Below, in pieces: positions 1-6,254 of a stretch of DNA of 10,614 nt. The DNA is from Lentisphaeria bacterium. Its GTDB lineage: Bacteria; Verrucomicrobiota; Lentisphaeria; Victivallales; JAUVCU01. The stretch is from assembly GCA_030590715.1 (NCBI GenBank), contig JAUVCU010000027.1, forward strand, positions 1 through 10,614, given 5' to 3'. A program made the position numbers and the translations under genes. Every line of letters starts with the position of its first letter. Position 1 is the stretch's first letter. The notes beneath the pieces are model-generated. The model worked only from the letters and a program-made list of their open reading frames with translations. It had not been told where the DNA came from and made no database searches.

Positions 1-66
1 TCATTCTGAATGAAAATATTGAAAAGCATGTGTGTGACAGACAAAAAGATTCCCCCCAGTAGGTTT

Positions 67-90
67 ATACTAGAAAACAACAACTAGTAT
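67..90. repeat. Inverted repeat, 7-bp arms with 10-nt loop
   Basis: ATACTAG at 67-73 is the exact reverse complement of CTAGTAT at 84-90, separated by an A-rich 10-nt loop. It ends directly where the 91-110 palindrome begins. No T tract follows in a way that makes a convincing terminator. The function is unknown. Confidence 0.6.
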
Positions 91-110
91 TTCTTATAAT
101 ATTATAAGAA
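91..110. repeat. Perfect 20-bp palindrome
   Basis: The ten bases TTCTTATAAT at 91-100 are followed with no spacer by their exact reverse complement ATTATAAGAA at 101-110. Flanking bases 90 and 111 do not extend the symmetry. It is AT-rich, so a protein-binding site or the scar of a small mobile element is more likely than a terminator. It lies just upstream of a start-less open frame. Confidence 0.7.
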
Positions 111-281
111 TTCATTAACTGTCGAAACTGGGAAATCGGGAAGGTTCTTGATACCAGATCTTATATTGAAAACTCTGTTGATGGTGGTTTAAGGCATGTT
201 CAGTATTTTCCTCTGAATAAAAGTGCTCGAGACGTTGAGTATGCTGTCGTCAGGGATTTGAAGAAAAAGCAAGGCTTATAG
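108..281 (+). pseudogene. Start-less C-terminal gene remnant (57 codons)
   Basis: An open stretch runs from just after an in-frame TAA (105-107) to a TAG (279-281). It contains no ATG, GTG or TTG codon in frame, so it cannot be translated as it stands by normal initiation. The predicted residues look protein-like rather than random: a Trp-Glu-Ile-Gly-Lys segment near the start, a Gly-Gly-Leu-Arg-His turn, and a charged Lys-Lys-Lys tail before the stop. I do not recognise the family. The same frame has another stop at 60-62 that closes a 19-codon stretch from the window edge, so both could be pieces of one gene interrupted by the repeats at 67-110. The alternative is a chance open frame. Confidence 0.3.
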
Positions 282-375
282 TTGTTGCGTATTTTACCTT
301 TCCTGTAATGTGGCTTTTTGTTTGTGCATTCAGCATTTTCTTAACTGTTCTTATTTCCTTTGTCTCCATTAGGTT

Positions 376-394
376 ATGTCATTAAATGTGACAT
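376..394. repeat. Inverted repeat ATGTCA-N7-TGACAT, possible operator
   Basis: Six-base arms at 376-381 and 389-394 are exact reverse complements around a 7-nt AT-rich spacer. The size and spacing suit a dimeric helix-turn-helix regulator. It lies about 130 bases before the kinase start, so a regulatory role is possible but unproven. Repeats of this size also occur by chance in AT-rich DNA. Confidence 0.3.
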
Positions 395-450
395 GAATTT
401 ATTTCCGTTTTAGTGTTGGAAAATGAGTATGTAATTATTAAATAGTGTTC

Positions 451-498
451 TTGAATATCAGGTAAATAAGCCGATTATATTCACTGATTTTTTATAAT
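451..498 (+). promoter_or_regulatory. Candidate promoter elements for the histidine kinase gene
   Basis: A consensus -10 hexamer TATAAT lies at 493-498 but has no good -35 at 17 bases. An alternative is TTGAAT (451-456) with TATATT (476-481) at a long 19-base spacing. Either would give a short leader before the ATG at 524. The region is AT-rich, so such matches are expected by chance. Confidence 0.2.
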
Positions 499-523
499 AA
501 GTAAAGCTAATAGTGAGGTTAAG

Positions 524-2728
524 ATGAGCTTGTTTTTGCTCGTTCCGTTTTTTGCATTTGTTTTGAATATAGTGCTGATTGCATCTGCTGTTACCAGAGG
601 GCGGCGCTCTTCTGTTAATTATGTTTATATTGTGCTTTTAGGGTTTATTGCCTCCTGGGAATTAATTGATGTTATCAGTTTTCTTCCGGGAGTTGGGATT
701 GGTGTTGTTGAATCTCTGGCTCAGTATTCAACCATAATTTTGATAAGTGGTGTGTTTCTTTATCTTCATTTTATTTACTTATCCACTGGGGTGAAACGGG
801 ATATTCCATTTTACTTGATGGGGGGAGTTGCTGTAATTATGGTGCTGTTTGATCTTTATGTCCCCCAGGTTATAACTGGTGTGAATATTGTTAATGGTAT
901 AGTTCTGTATGAGCATGGAGCTATGTATTTTCCTGCTGTAGTCGCTTGTTTTATTGTTCCTGTTTCTTACTCAATGTATCTGACTGCCAAGGCCAAAGGT
1001 AAGGCAAAGGCGTTTATCCGAAGAGAGCAGTTTCAGTGTATTTTTGTCGGGATTTTGATATCTTTTACACTTGGGATTATTTTGGGTCCACTGCAGCGGG
1101 CTTGTTTTGAGACTCCGTTGGTTCCTTGTTTCTCTTCATCAATTTCTGCAATACAGTCTTTATTTCTTTTCATTGCAGTTCTAAAGTATGATTTCTTATC
1201 TGCAGATCTGAAGAGTTCGGCTTATGAGATTTTGTCACATGTTGCAGATGCGGTGATAATCGTGAATGCGGAGAATGAAGTCTTGAAAATGAATGAACCG
1301 GCCACGGAGTTGTTTTCCGGTTTTCTGGCAGATAGGGCGCAGTGTTCATTGGAGGATCTTGAGCTTCCGGGCATATCTATATCAAAGCAAGAGAATAATA
1401 AAGAAGTTGCGATAAGATGTGAGGGTAAGGTCGTTAAGAAAAGAACAGTGTTGTTGTCGTTAACTCCTTTGTATCATTCCGGCACTAATAGTGGTGCGGT
1501 AATTACTTTGAGGGATATTACGGATCGAATTAATCTGGAGCAGCAGCTTCGTCATACTCAGAAGATGGAATCTGTAGGTCAATTGGCTGGAGGAATTGCT
1601 CATGACTTTAATAATATGCTTGGCGGTATTATGGGAGGGACGGAACTGTTAAGCCTTAAGCTGCGGGATAGGCCGGAATTGGAACAGATATTGAATGTTA
1701 TCAGTGATTCTACACGCAGAGCTACCGATCTTACTCAGAAATTGCTTTCATTCTCCAGAAAAGGTAAATTTCTCTCCAGGCCGATAGATCTTCACGATAC
1801 AATTGGAGATGCGCTGGACCTGCTTTCGTGTAGTATTGATCGTAAAATAAAAGTTGATACGGAATTCAAAGCAACAGATTCTGTGATTAGTGGTGATAAA
1901 TCGCAGCTTCAAAATGCCATTTTGAATCTTGGGCTTAATGCAAGAGATGCAATGCCTCTAGGTGGAAAAGTCATTATTAAAACGTTGAATATGAATCTCA
2001 AACAGTCCATTAATTTGTCACATGGCGGTTCGATTTCGAAAGGAGAGTATATCACTATTACAATTTCTGATACAGGGCGAGGAATGGATGCCGATGTGAT
2101 GGATCGTATCTTTGAGCCGTTCTTTACTACAAAAGAGGTGGGGAAGGGGACAGGTCTTGGTTTGTCTGCGGTATACGCATCAATTAACGATCATAACGGA
2201 CTTATTAATGTGTCCAGCTCTGTTGGGAGTGGAACTAATTTCACGATCTATCTTCCTGTTTATAAGGGGAGTGAGAAATATCAGAGAACTCAAAAGTTTA
2301 ACCGGCTTCATAGAGGAAGCGGAACTATCCTTTTGGCAGATGATGAGAGTATAATCCGATTTAGTGGTAAGCAGATGTTAGAGGCATTCGGGTATTCTGT
2401 TATTTTGGCTGAAGATGGAGTGGATGCTCTTGATAAGTACAGGGCCGACCCTGATAAAGTTGATCTCGTTATACTGGATATGGTTATGCCGAAAGCAGGT
2501 GGGGAGGAGACGTTTAGAAGAATAAAAGAGATTGACCCTGGTGCAAAAATTATTATTTCCTCCGGGTTTCCGAGGGATTCAGCAATTGATTCTATGTTGC
2601 AAAACGGCGTATCCGGCTTTATTAAGAAGCCTTATGGTATCGGCGAGTTAAGTCAATTAACGTCTGAAATTATGGGAAGCTGTAAGATGGATGCGCGTAT
2701 TCCTAGAATTGTGTTGAAAGGGTATTAG
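524..2728 (+). CDS. Hybrid sensor histidine kinase (7TM-PAS-HisKA-HATPase-REC)
   Basis: This 734-residue inner-membrane sensor kinase should autophosphorylate a histidine and pass the phosphate to its own receiver domain. Residues 1-225 hold about seven hydrophobic segments, resembling the 7TM input region of histidine kinases (HisKA_7TM type). A PAS-like domain follows at about 230-335. The H box around 351-364 contains His360 in a GGIAHDFNN motif. The N box is at 461-476, the G1 motif DTGRG at 516-520, the F box FEPFF at 530-534 and the G2 motif GKGTGLGL at 540-547. The receiver (about 600-715) has acidic residues D606 and D607, phospho-acceptor D652, and Lys702-Pro703, so all catalytic positions appear intact. 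The start is supported by GAGG at 515-518. There is no DNA-binding output domain and no adjacent response regulator, so phosphotransfer to a distant protein is likely. The signal sensed cannot be inferred. Confidence 0.95.
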   Translation: MSLFLLVPFFAFVLNIVLIASAVTRGRRSSVNYVYIVLLGFIASWELIDVISFLPGVGIGVVESLAQYSTIILISGVFLYLHFIYLSTGVKRDIPFYLMGGVAVIMVLFDLYVPQVITGVNIVNGIVLYEHGAMYFPAVVACFIVPVSYSMYLTAKAKGKAKAFIRREQFQCIFVGILISFTLGIILGPLQRACFETPLVPCFSSSISAIQSLFLFIAVLKYDFLSADLKSSAYEILSHVADAVIIVNAENEVLKMNEPATELFSGFLADRAQCSLEDLELPGISISKQENNKEVAIRCEGKVVKKRTVLLSLTPLYHSGTNSGAVITLRDITDRINLEQQLRHTQKMESVGQLAGGIAHDFNNMLGGIMGGTELLSLKLRDRPELEQILNVISDSTRRATDLTQKLLSFSRKGKFLSRPIDLHDTIGDALDLLSCSIDRKIKVDTEFKATDSVISGDKSQLQNAILNLGLNARDAMPLGGKVIIKTLNMNLKQSINLSHGGSISKGEYITITISDTGRGMDADVMDRIFEPFFTTKEVGKGTGLGLSAVYASINDHNGLINVSSSVGSGTNFTIYLPVYKGSEKYQRTQKFNRLHRGSGTILLADDESIIRFSGKQMLEAFGYSVILAEDGVDALDKYRADPDKVDLVILDMVMPKAGGEETFRRIKEIDPGAKIIISSGFPRDSAIDSMLQNGVSGFIKKPYGIGELSQLTSEIMGSCKMDARIPRIVLKGY

Positions 2729-2737
2729 AATCTGTAG

Positions 2738-2770
2738 GGCTGTAGCTTTTTTAGTTACAGCCTTTTTTTT
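2738..2770 (+). terminator. Rho-independent terminator of the kinase gene
   Basis: GGCTGTA (2738-2744) pairs with TACAGCC (2756-2762). The stem extends inward by three more pairs, one of them G-U, around a five-T loop. Eight T residues (2763-2770) follow. It starts 10 bases after the kinase stop. The convergent small gene stops at 2772, so the hairpin sits between the two genes, but the T tract favours the plus strand. Confidence 0.9.
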
Positions 2771-2771
2771 G

Positions 2772-3026
2772 TTATCTGGTGATCTGCTCGTATTTGCTTA
2801 CTGTCTGGTTTTTTATTAGTTGGTAGTAGTCTTCTAGAGATAGGTTATTGTGTTGCATGTATACGTAGCTCCCTGCAGTTGCAATGGCGAGTAAGATTAG
2901 GAAAAATAGCATTAATCGCATTAGCATTGCATATGTTTTGGCTATGATGCCTACAATGAGAATTATTGCTCCTATGCCGGCAAGAAGTACTAGAGCTAGT
3001 TTGATGTATAGCATTATATCTTCCAT
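2772..3026 (-). CDS. Small membrane protein with two predicted TM helices
   Basis: This is an 84-residue protein of no recognised family. Two hydrophobic segments at about 7-29 and 34-56 are joined by a short Lys/Arg-containing turn and followed by a polar tail of about 28 residues. That layout predicts a helical hairpin in the inner membrane. The start is supported by an AGGGAG ribosome-binding site (3035-3040) eight bases upstream; a second Met at residue 5 is less well placed. The gene lies downstream of the terminator that ends the coiled-coil gene, so it is probably transcribed separately or by read-through. It converges on the kinase gene with only 43 nt between the two stops. It could be a structural or regulatory small membrane protein; the sequence does not decide. 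Confidence 0.7.
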   Translation of the reverse strand: MEDIMLYIKLALVLLAGIGAIILIVGIIAKTYAMLMRLMLFFLILLAIATAGSYVYMQHNNLSLEDYYQLIKNQTVSKYEQITR

Positions 3027-3098
3027 TTCAGTTTCTCCCTCGATGTATATTTTTATTTAACTGTGACGGCTATATTTGTATTAATTCTATGATGACAT

Positions 3099-3132
3099 AA
3101 AAAAGCTCATCAGCACTTAGCTGATGAGCTTT
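3099..3132 (-). terminator. Rho-independent terminator of the coiled-coil protein gene
   Basis: A 13-bp perfect stem (arms 3102-3114 and 3120-3132) encloses a 5-nt loop. Read on the minus strand it is followed by a run of six T (3099-3104, overlapping the stem base). It begins about 16 bases after the stop codon of the upstream minus-strand gene. A textbook terminator. Confidence 0.92.
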
Positions 3133-3148
3133 GAATGTCGAGCTGAAA

Positions 3149-4396
3149 TTAGATCTCGTTCTGCATCTCGTCAATTGTTTCATCCGAGAAGTAAACTGTA
3201 TCTCCAGGATAAACCTGTGCTCCGTAAGCTTTTGAGATGATGTGTCCAACAGCGTATTGCTCGTAGACGCGTGAGATTTTAAGCTGTGATACAAATTGGT
3301 CTTCACCTTCTTGTGTTCTTACCACTTCCATGACAGATCTTGTCGGAATGTCTGTAGCTTTTGAACCTAAGTAGATGACGGCAAGTCCCCACTTTTTATT
3401 AATTTGTACAACGGTACCGCGAACCGTTCTAAGTGCTTTTAGTTTTGCAGACACCACTACGTTCTGGTCCATTACTAGCCTTCTGACTGGTGTTGCAAAT
3501 TCAATTTGTGTAGGTTCTGTAGACGTTGTATCCTGCATTTCTGCTGCAAGTTGAAGCTCTTCTGTCAGTTGTTTTACATAAGCGATTTTAGAGTCTAGAA
3601 GTTTCTGTAGCTTCTTTGCTTTTTTCTGTGAAGATTTAGCTTTTTTACGTGTAGTTGTGATCATTTTCTTTAGACGCTTGGCAAGCGTGCTTGCTTCTTC
3701 AAGTTCAGCTTTCATGTTCGCAACTTCATCAATCGCTTTCTGGATTGTCCTGTCGGAGATGTTTGTTGCTTTTATTCCAAGCGCAGATGTTATCGTTTTG
3801 ATTGATGATTCAAGTTTTGTTTGCTTTAAGATAAGTTCTTTGATCTCGTTTTTTACAAGCTTAAGGCTGTTTTTTACATCTCTTTCATTATCAAGTGATG
3901 TGCTTCCTGATTTACCTAAAAGAGAAACTATCGATTTGTATGCTTTTTCAATTTCTTGTGAACGAAGTTTTTGTTTTCTTACAGCTTCTTTAAGTTTACC
4001 CGATTCTCCAAGGTATCCTTCAAGTGTTTTAAGTTTTGCTGTGTCTATATCTGACGCATTAAGTTTGACTGCGATATCGCCCATTCTTTCAGCAAGAATG
4101 TCTCTTTGTTTAGCGACATCACCAGCTAGCTTAGTAACTTTTGATACTAGCTGTTCCAGCTCTTTTACTTTGTCTTGATTCACAACTTTCTCAGTGTCGA
4201 AGTTGCTCATTTCTTTTGCTAAACCTGTTTGATCTGTTTTATCAAGAGTTTTTGCCGTGTCGGCCAATCCTTTGCTTAGTGTATTTCTTGCCCCGATATA
4301 AGCACTGCTTTTGCTGTTCAGCAGGTATGCCCCTGTGAAAACAATGATTGAACACAAAAGGATCAAACCATTAACTATTTTACTAAAAGTACCCAA
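3149..4396 (-). CDS. Membrane-anchored coiled-coil protein of unknown function
   Basis: About 415 residues from the chosen TTG start. One hydrophobic segment at about 7-26 anchors the protein, with no lipobox or clear cleavage site. A long stretch at about 35-285 is rich in Lys, Glu, Leu, Ala and Ser with heptad-like spacing, indicating an extended coiled coil. It includes a very basic patch at about 240-266. A compact beta-rich C-terminal region (about 296-415) has alternating Val/Ile strands, a GTVVQINKKWG turn and a GDTV segment close to the end. I do not recognise the family; the C-terminal part vaguely recalls small beta-barrel domains of cell-envelope proteins. The architecture suggests a spacer or scaffold in the periplasm, or in the cytoplasm if inverted. 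The start was moved from the ATG at 4417, which lacks a ribosome-binding site, to TTG 4396, which has GGAGG seven bases upstream. The gene has its own terminator and is 146 nt from rsmD. Confidence 0.85.
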   Translation of the reverse strand: MGTFSKIVNGLILLCSIIVFTGAYLLNSKSSAYIGARNTLSKGLADTAKTLDKTDQTGLAKEMSNFDTEKVVNQDKVKELEQLVSKVTKLAGDVAKQRDILAERMGDIAVKLNASDIDTAKLKTLEGYLGESGKLKEAVRKQKLRSQEIEKAYKSIVSLLGKSGSTSLDNERDVKNSLKLVKNEIKELILKQTKLESSIKTITSALGIKATNISDRTIQKAIDEVANMKAELEEASTLAKRLKKMITTTRKKAKSSQKKAKKLQKLLDSKIAYVKQLTEELQLAAEMQDTTSTEPTQIEFATPVRRLVMDQNVVVSAKLKALRTVRGTVVQINKKWGLAVIYLGSKATDIPTRSVMEVVRTQEGEDQFVSQLKISRVYEQYAVGHIISKAYGAQVYPGDTVYFSDETIDEMQNEI

Positions 4397-4403
4397 AACT
4401 ATT

Positions 4404-4408
4404 CCTCC
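4404..4408 (-). promoter_or_regulatory. Ribosome-binding site that sets the TTG start
   Basis: On the minus strand a strong GGGGAGG core (GGAGG at 4404-4408) lies seven bases before TTG 4394-4396. The same bases would be codons 3-5 if translation began at ATG 4415-4417, which has no purine-rich site at a useful distance. This favours the TTG. Confidence 0.7.
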
Positions 4409-4496
4409 CCAATACATTTAAGAATTCTGCTTGCTTTCCCTAAGAAGCAAAATGCATTTATTTAATATAAATATAGAACATGAAAAATTACCATTA

Positions 4497-4529
4497 ATTT
4501 ACTAGAATGCAATGAGCAGACTAGTAAAT
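4497..4529. repeat. Inverted repeat with 9-bp arms between rsmD and the coiled-coil gene
   Basis: ATTTACTAG (4497-4505) and CTAGTAAAT (4521-4529) are exact reverse complements around a 15-nt loop. On the minus strand it lies 14 nt after the rsmD stop, so it may act as a weak terminator or an mRNA 3' end stabiliser. The T tract after it is interrupted. It could also be a regulator site upstream of the coiled-coil gene. The ACTAG/CTAGT core recurs in the repeat at 67-90. Confidence 0.5.
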
Positions 4530-4542
4530 AAAAAACCACAAC

Positions 4543-5115
4543 TTATATAGATTTTGGCTTACAAAATAAAAACTCGGTACGCCCGAATTTTCTCGTTTTT
4601 GCAACTTTCCATAAACCCGGCTTTAGAAACACCATTTTGTTCTCACAAAAATCCGGGACTTCCCAGATAAGCATGTTTTCGCTGTACGCTGCTAGGTGTT
4701 TGTTTTTGGTTACTATTCCAAACATCTCTTCAGATATAGGGTAGGGTGGGTCGGAGAATGTCATATTCACGATATCTGTCAGTCTTGATATTGATGCGAG
4801 TGATTTTGTTGCATCCCCGTGAATTACGTGGAATTCAGTCTCGACTCCAGCTTTTTTCACCTTCTCTATGTTGTCTTCAATGAATTTGCAGTGCTTCTTC
4901 GATTGTTCTATGAATATTACTTTTTTTGCTCCGCGACTTGCCGCTTCCAGTCCAAGACTCCCTGAACCGGCAAATAGGTCTACAATCGTTAGTCCGTTAA
5001 ATTCATTGATGCTGCTGAATAGGGATGTTCTTGTTCTTGATGAAGTTGGCCTTACATCATTCCCTTTCGGAACAGAAAGCTTGATTCCTTTGGCTAATCC
5101 TGAAATAACTTGCAT
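4543..5115 (-). CDS. rsmD: 16S rRNA (guanine(966)-N(2))-methyltransferase RsmD
   Basis: RsmD transfers a methyl group from S-adenosylmethionine to N2 of G966 (E. coli numbering) of 16S rRNA during small-subunit assembly in the cytoplasm. The protein is 190 residues, normal for the family. It opens with the family's ISGxxKG segment (4-10), then RPT (22-24) in the conserved RPTxxRxR..LF stretch. The SAM-binding motif VDLFAGSGSLGLEAASRGA spans 45-63, with an acidic strand end at Glu70 (FIEQSK). The catalytic DPPY is at 122-125 and the C-terminal GRTEF at 178-182. It is the last gene of the argS cluster, 35 nt after the polyprenyl synthase gene. The ribosome-binding site is modest (AAGG about 11 bases upstream). 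All key motifs are present. Confidence 0.95.
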   Translation of the reverse strand: MQVISGLAKGIKLSVPKGNDVRPTSSRTRTSLFSSINEFNGLTIVDLFAGSGSLGLEAASRGAKKVIFIEQSKKHCKFIEDNIEKVKKAGVETEFHVIHGDATKSLASISRLTDIVNMTFSDPPYPISEEMFGIVTKNKHLAAYSENMLIWEVPDFCENKMVFLKPGLWKVAKTRKFGRTEFLFCKPKSI

Positions 5116-5150
5116 AAATTTGTCTACCTTTGTTCAAGTTGAACTTATAA

Positions 5151-6224
5151 TTAAGCTTCACGAAGGACTAGGAAGTCCAGCCATGACGCTATTAGTTTCT
5201 TGTATTTGTTGTCTTTGTATTTATCCAGAAGTATTCTGGCTTTGCTTAGGAGTGCTTCTGTTTTTTCTTCGATAACCTTCTCCGCTCCGGAAAGCCTGAT
5301 CAAGTTTTGAATTATTTCTATTTCGGACTTCGAGTAGTTATATTGACCTATGAATGAAAGAAGTTTGCTTCGGTTATTCTCGTTCAGGTTTTCAAGAGCC
5401 GTGGCAAGAAGTACTGTCGGTTTTCCTTCTGAAATATCAGAGCATACTGGTTTTCCGAATTTGTCTGAATCGCCAAATATGCCAAGCCAATCGTCTCTAA
5501 ACTGGAACGCAATTCCAGCTGATGCTGCAAATTCACCGATATTTGATATTCTTTCGTCATCAAAGTCGGTTTCGCCTGTGGCTATTACAGCTCCTGCCTC
5601 TGCGGAAAACTGGAGAAGGATTCCTGTCTTTAGGTAAAGCATCTCTTCGATATCACTGTGCTGTAGTTTCTCCCAGTTTCTGTGTGGGAATTCTACATCG
5701 AGGGCTTCTCCGCTGATTAAGTCTCTGTTGACCAATCTTTGAAGCCTGCGGCTAAGAGCGACAACGACTGCGGGAGAAACTCCCTTCTCGATTGATTTAA
5801 GCAGGAGGTCCATAGCCCATCCTTGTTGGATGTCCCCGGCAAGGATGGCAAAGTCTCTTCCGAATTTTTCAGGGCTGTTTGATGTGTTGTCAAAGTTAAG
5901 ATTTTCTTTTGCGTATTCCTGAAGAATTATATGAGTGGTCGGCTTTCCTCGCCTTGTATCATCGTTGTCGATTATGTCATCGTGAACAAGTGTCCAGTTA
6001 TGGTATACCTCCACTGCTGCTGCTGCGTATTCTGCCTCTTTTACATCTCCGCCAAGTAATCCGCATGACCAGATCGCCAGGGCAGGGCGCAGTCTTTTTC
6101 CGCCCATACACGGAAAAGCACGGACCGCATTTTGTAAATGTTCCGGTTTGATCGTCGACGGATAGTCGTCATTTACCAGAATTGTATCAATTGTATCTTT
6201 TACTTTATTTAATTCTTCAATCAT
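5151..6224 (-). CDS. Polyprenyl diphosphate synthase (trans-isoprenyl, possibly GGPP-type)
   Basis: This cytoplasmic enzyme adds isopentenyl diphosphate units to an allylic diphosphate in isoprenoid synthesis, feeding quinones, carotenoids or lipid carriers. It has 357 residues in the polyprenyl synthetase family. GGKRLRP (41-47) binds diphosphate, and the first Asp-rich motif DDIID is at 82-86 followed by DTRRGKPT. The second Asp-rich motif reads DDWLG (244-248), where many relatives have DDxxD. It is followed by GDSDKFGKP and a SEGKPTVL segment, a variant seen in several geranylgeranyl-type enzymes. The first motif lacks the two-residue insertion of bacterial farnesyl synthases and has Trp77 five residues ahead. 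By known chain-length rules this points to a C15-C20 product, probably C20; that is inference. An in-frame TAA lies directly before the ATG, fixing the upstream limit, and no clear ribosome-binding site is visible. The fumarase beta gene ends 30 nt upstream. Confidence 0.92.
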   Translation of the reverse strand: MIEELNKVKDTIDTILVNDDYPSTIKPEHLQNAVRAFPCMGGKRLRPALAIWSCGLLGGDVKEAEYAAAAVEVYHNWTLVHDDIIDNDDTRRGKPTTHIILQEYAKENLNFDNTSNSPEKFGRDFAILAGDIQQGWAMDLLLKSIEKGVSPAVVVALSRRLQRLVNRDLISGEALDVEFPHRNWEKLQHSDIEEMLYLKTGILLQFSAEAGAVIATGETDFDDERISNIGEFAASAGIAFQFRDDWLGIFGDSDKFGKPVCSDISEGKPTVLLATALENLNENNRSKLLSFIGQYNYSKSEIEIIQNLIRLSGAEKVIEEKTEALLSKARILLDKYKDNKYKKLIASWLDFLVLREA

Positions 6225-6254
6225 TTATGCGGCCGTTTTATTAATGTTATTATA

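Larger units (their letters stand above)
282..523 (+). other. Non-coding leader of the histidine kinase gene
   Basis: This stretch is AT-rich with no supportable gene. It holds an ATGTCA-N7-TGACAT inverted repeat (376-394) and several -10-like hexamers, and ends in a GAGG ribosome-binding site at 515-518, five bases ahead of the kinase ATG. No rho-independent terminator is visible for anything upstream. Confidence 0.5.

Noticed and set aside
3070..3306. 78-codon minus-strand frame overlapping the coiled-coil gene end
   Set aside because: It is out of frame with the real gene and reads through the terminator hairpin at 3099-3132. No ribosome-binding site supports it.
3657..4178. 173-codon plus-strand open frame opposite the coiled-coil gene
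   Set aside because: It is antisense to a gene with a clear ribosome-binding site, terminator and coherent protein architecture. Its Ser/Phe/Leu-rich product is the expected mirror of Lys/Glu/Ser-rich coding.
4431..4450. TTGCTT/AAGCAA inverted repeat as a terminator or attenuator
   Set aside because: A 6-bp stem with an 8-nt loop and no T tract, in AT-rich leader DNA, is too weak to call.
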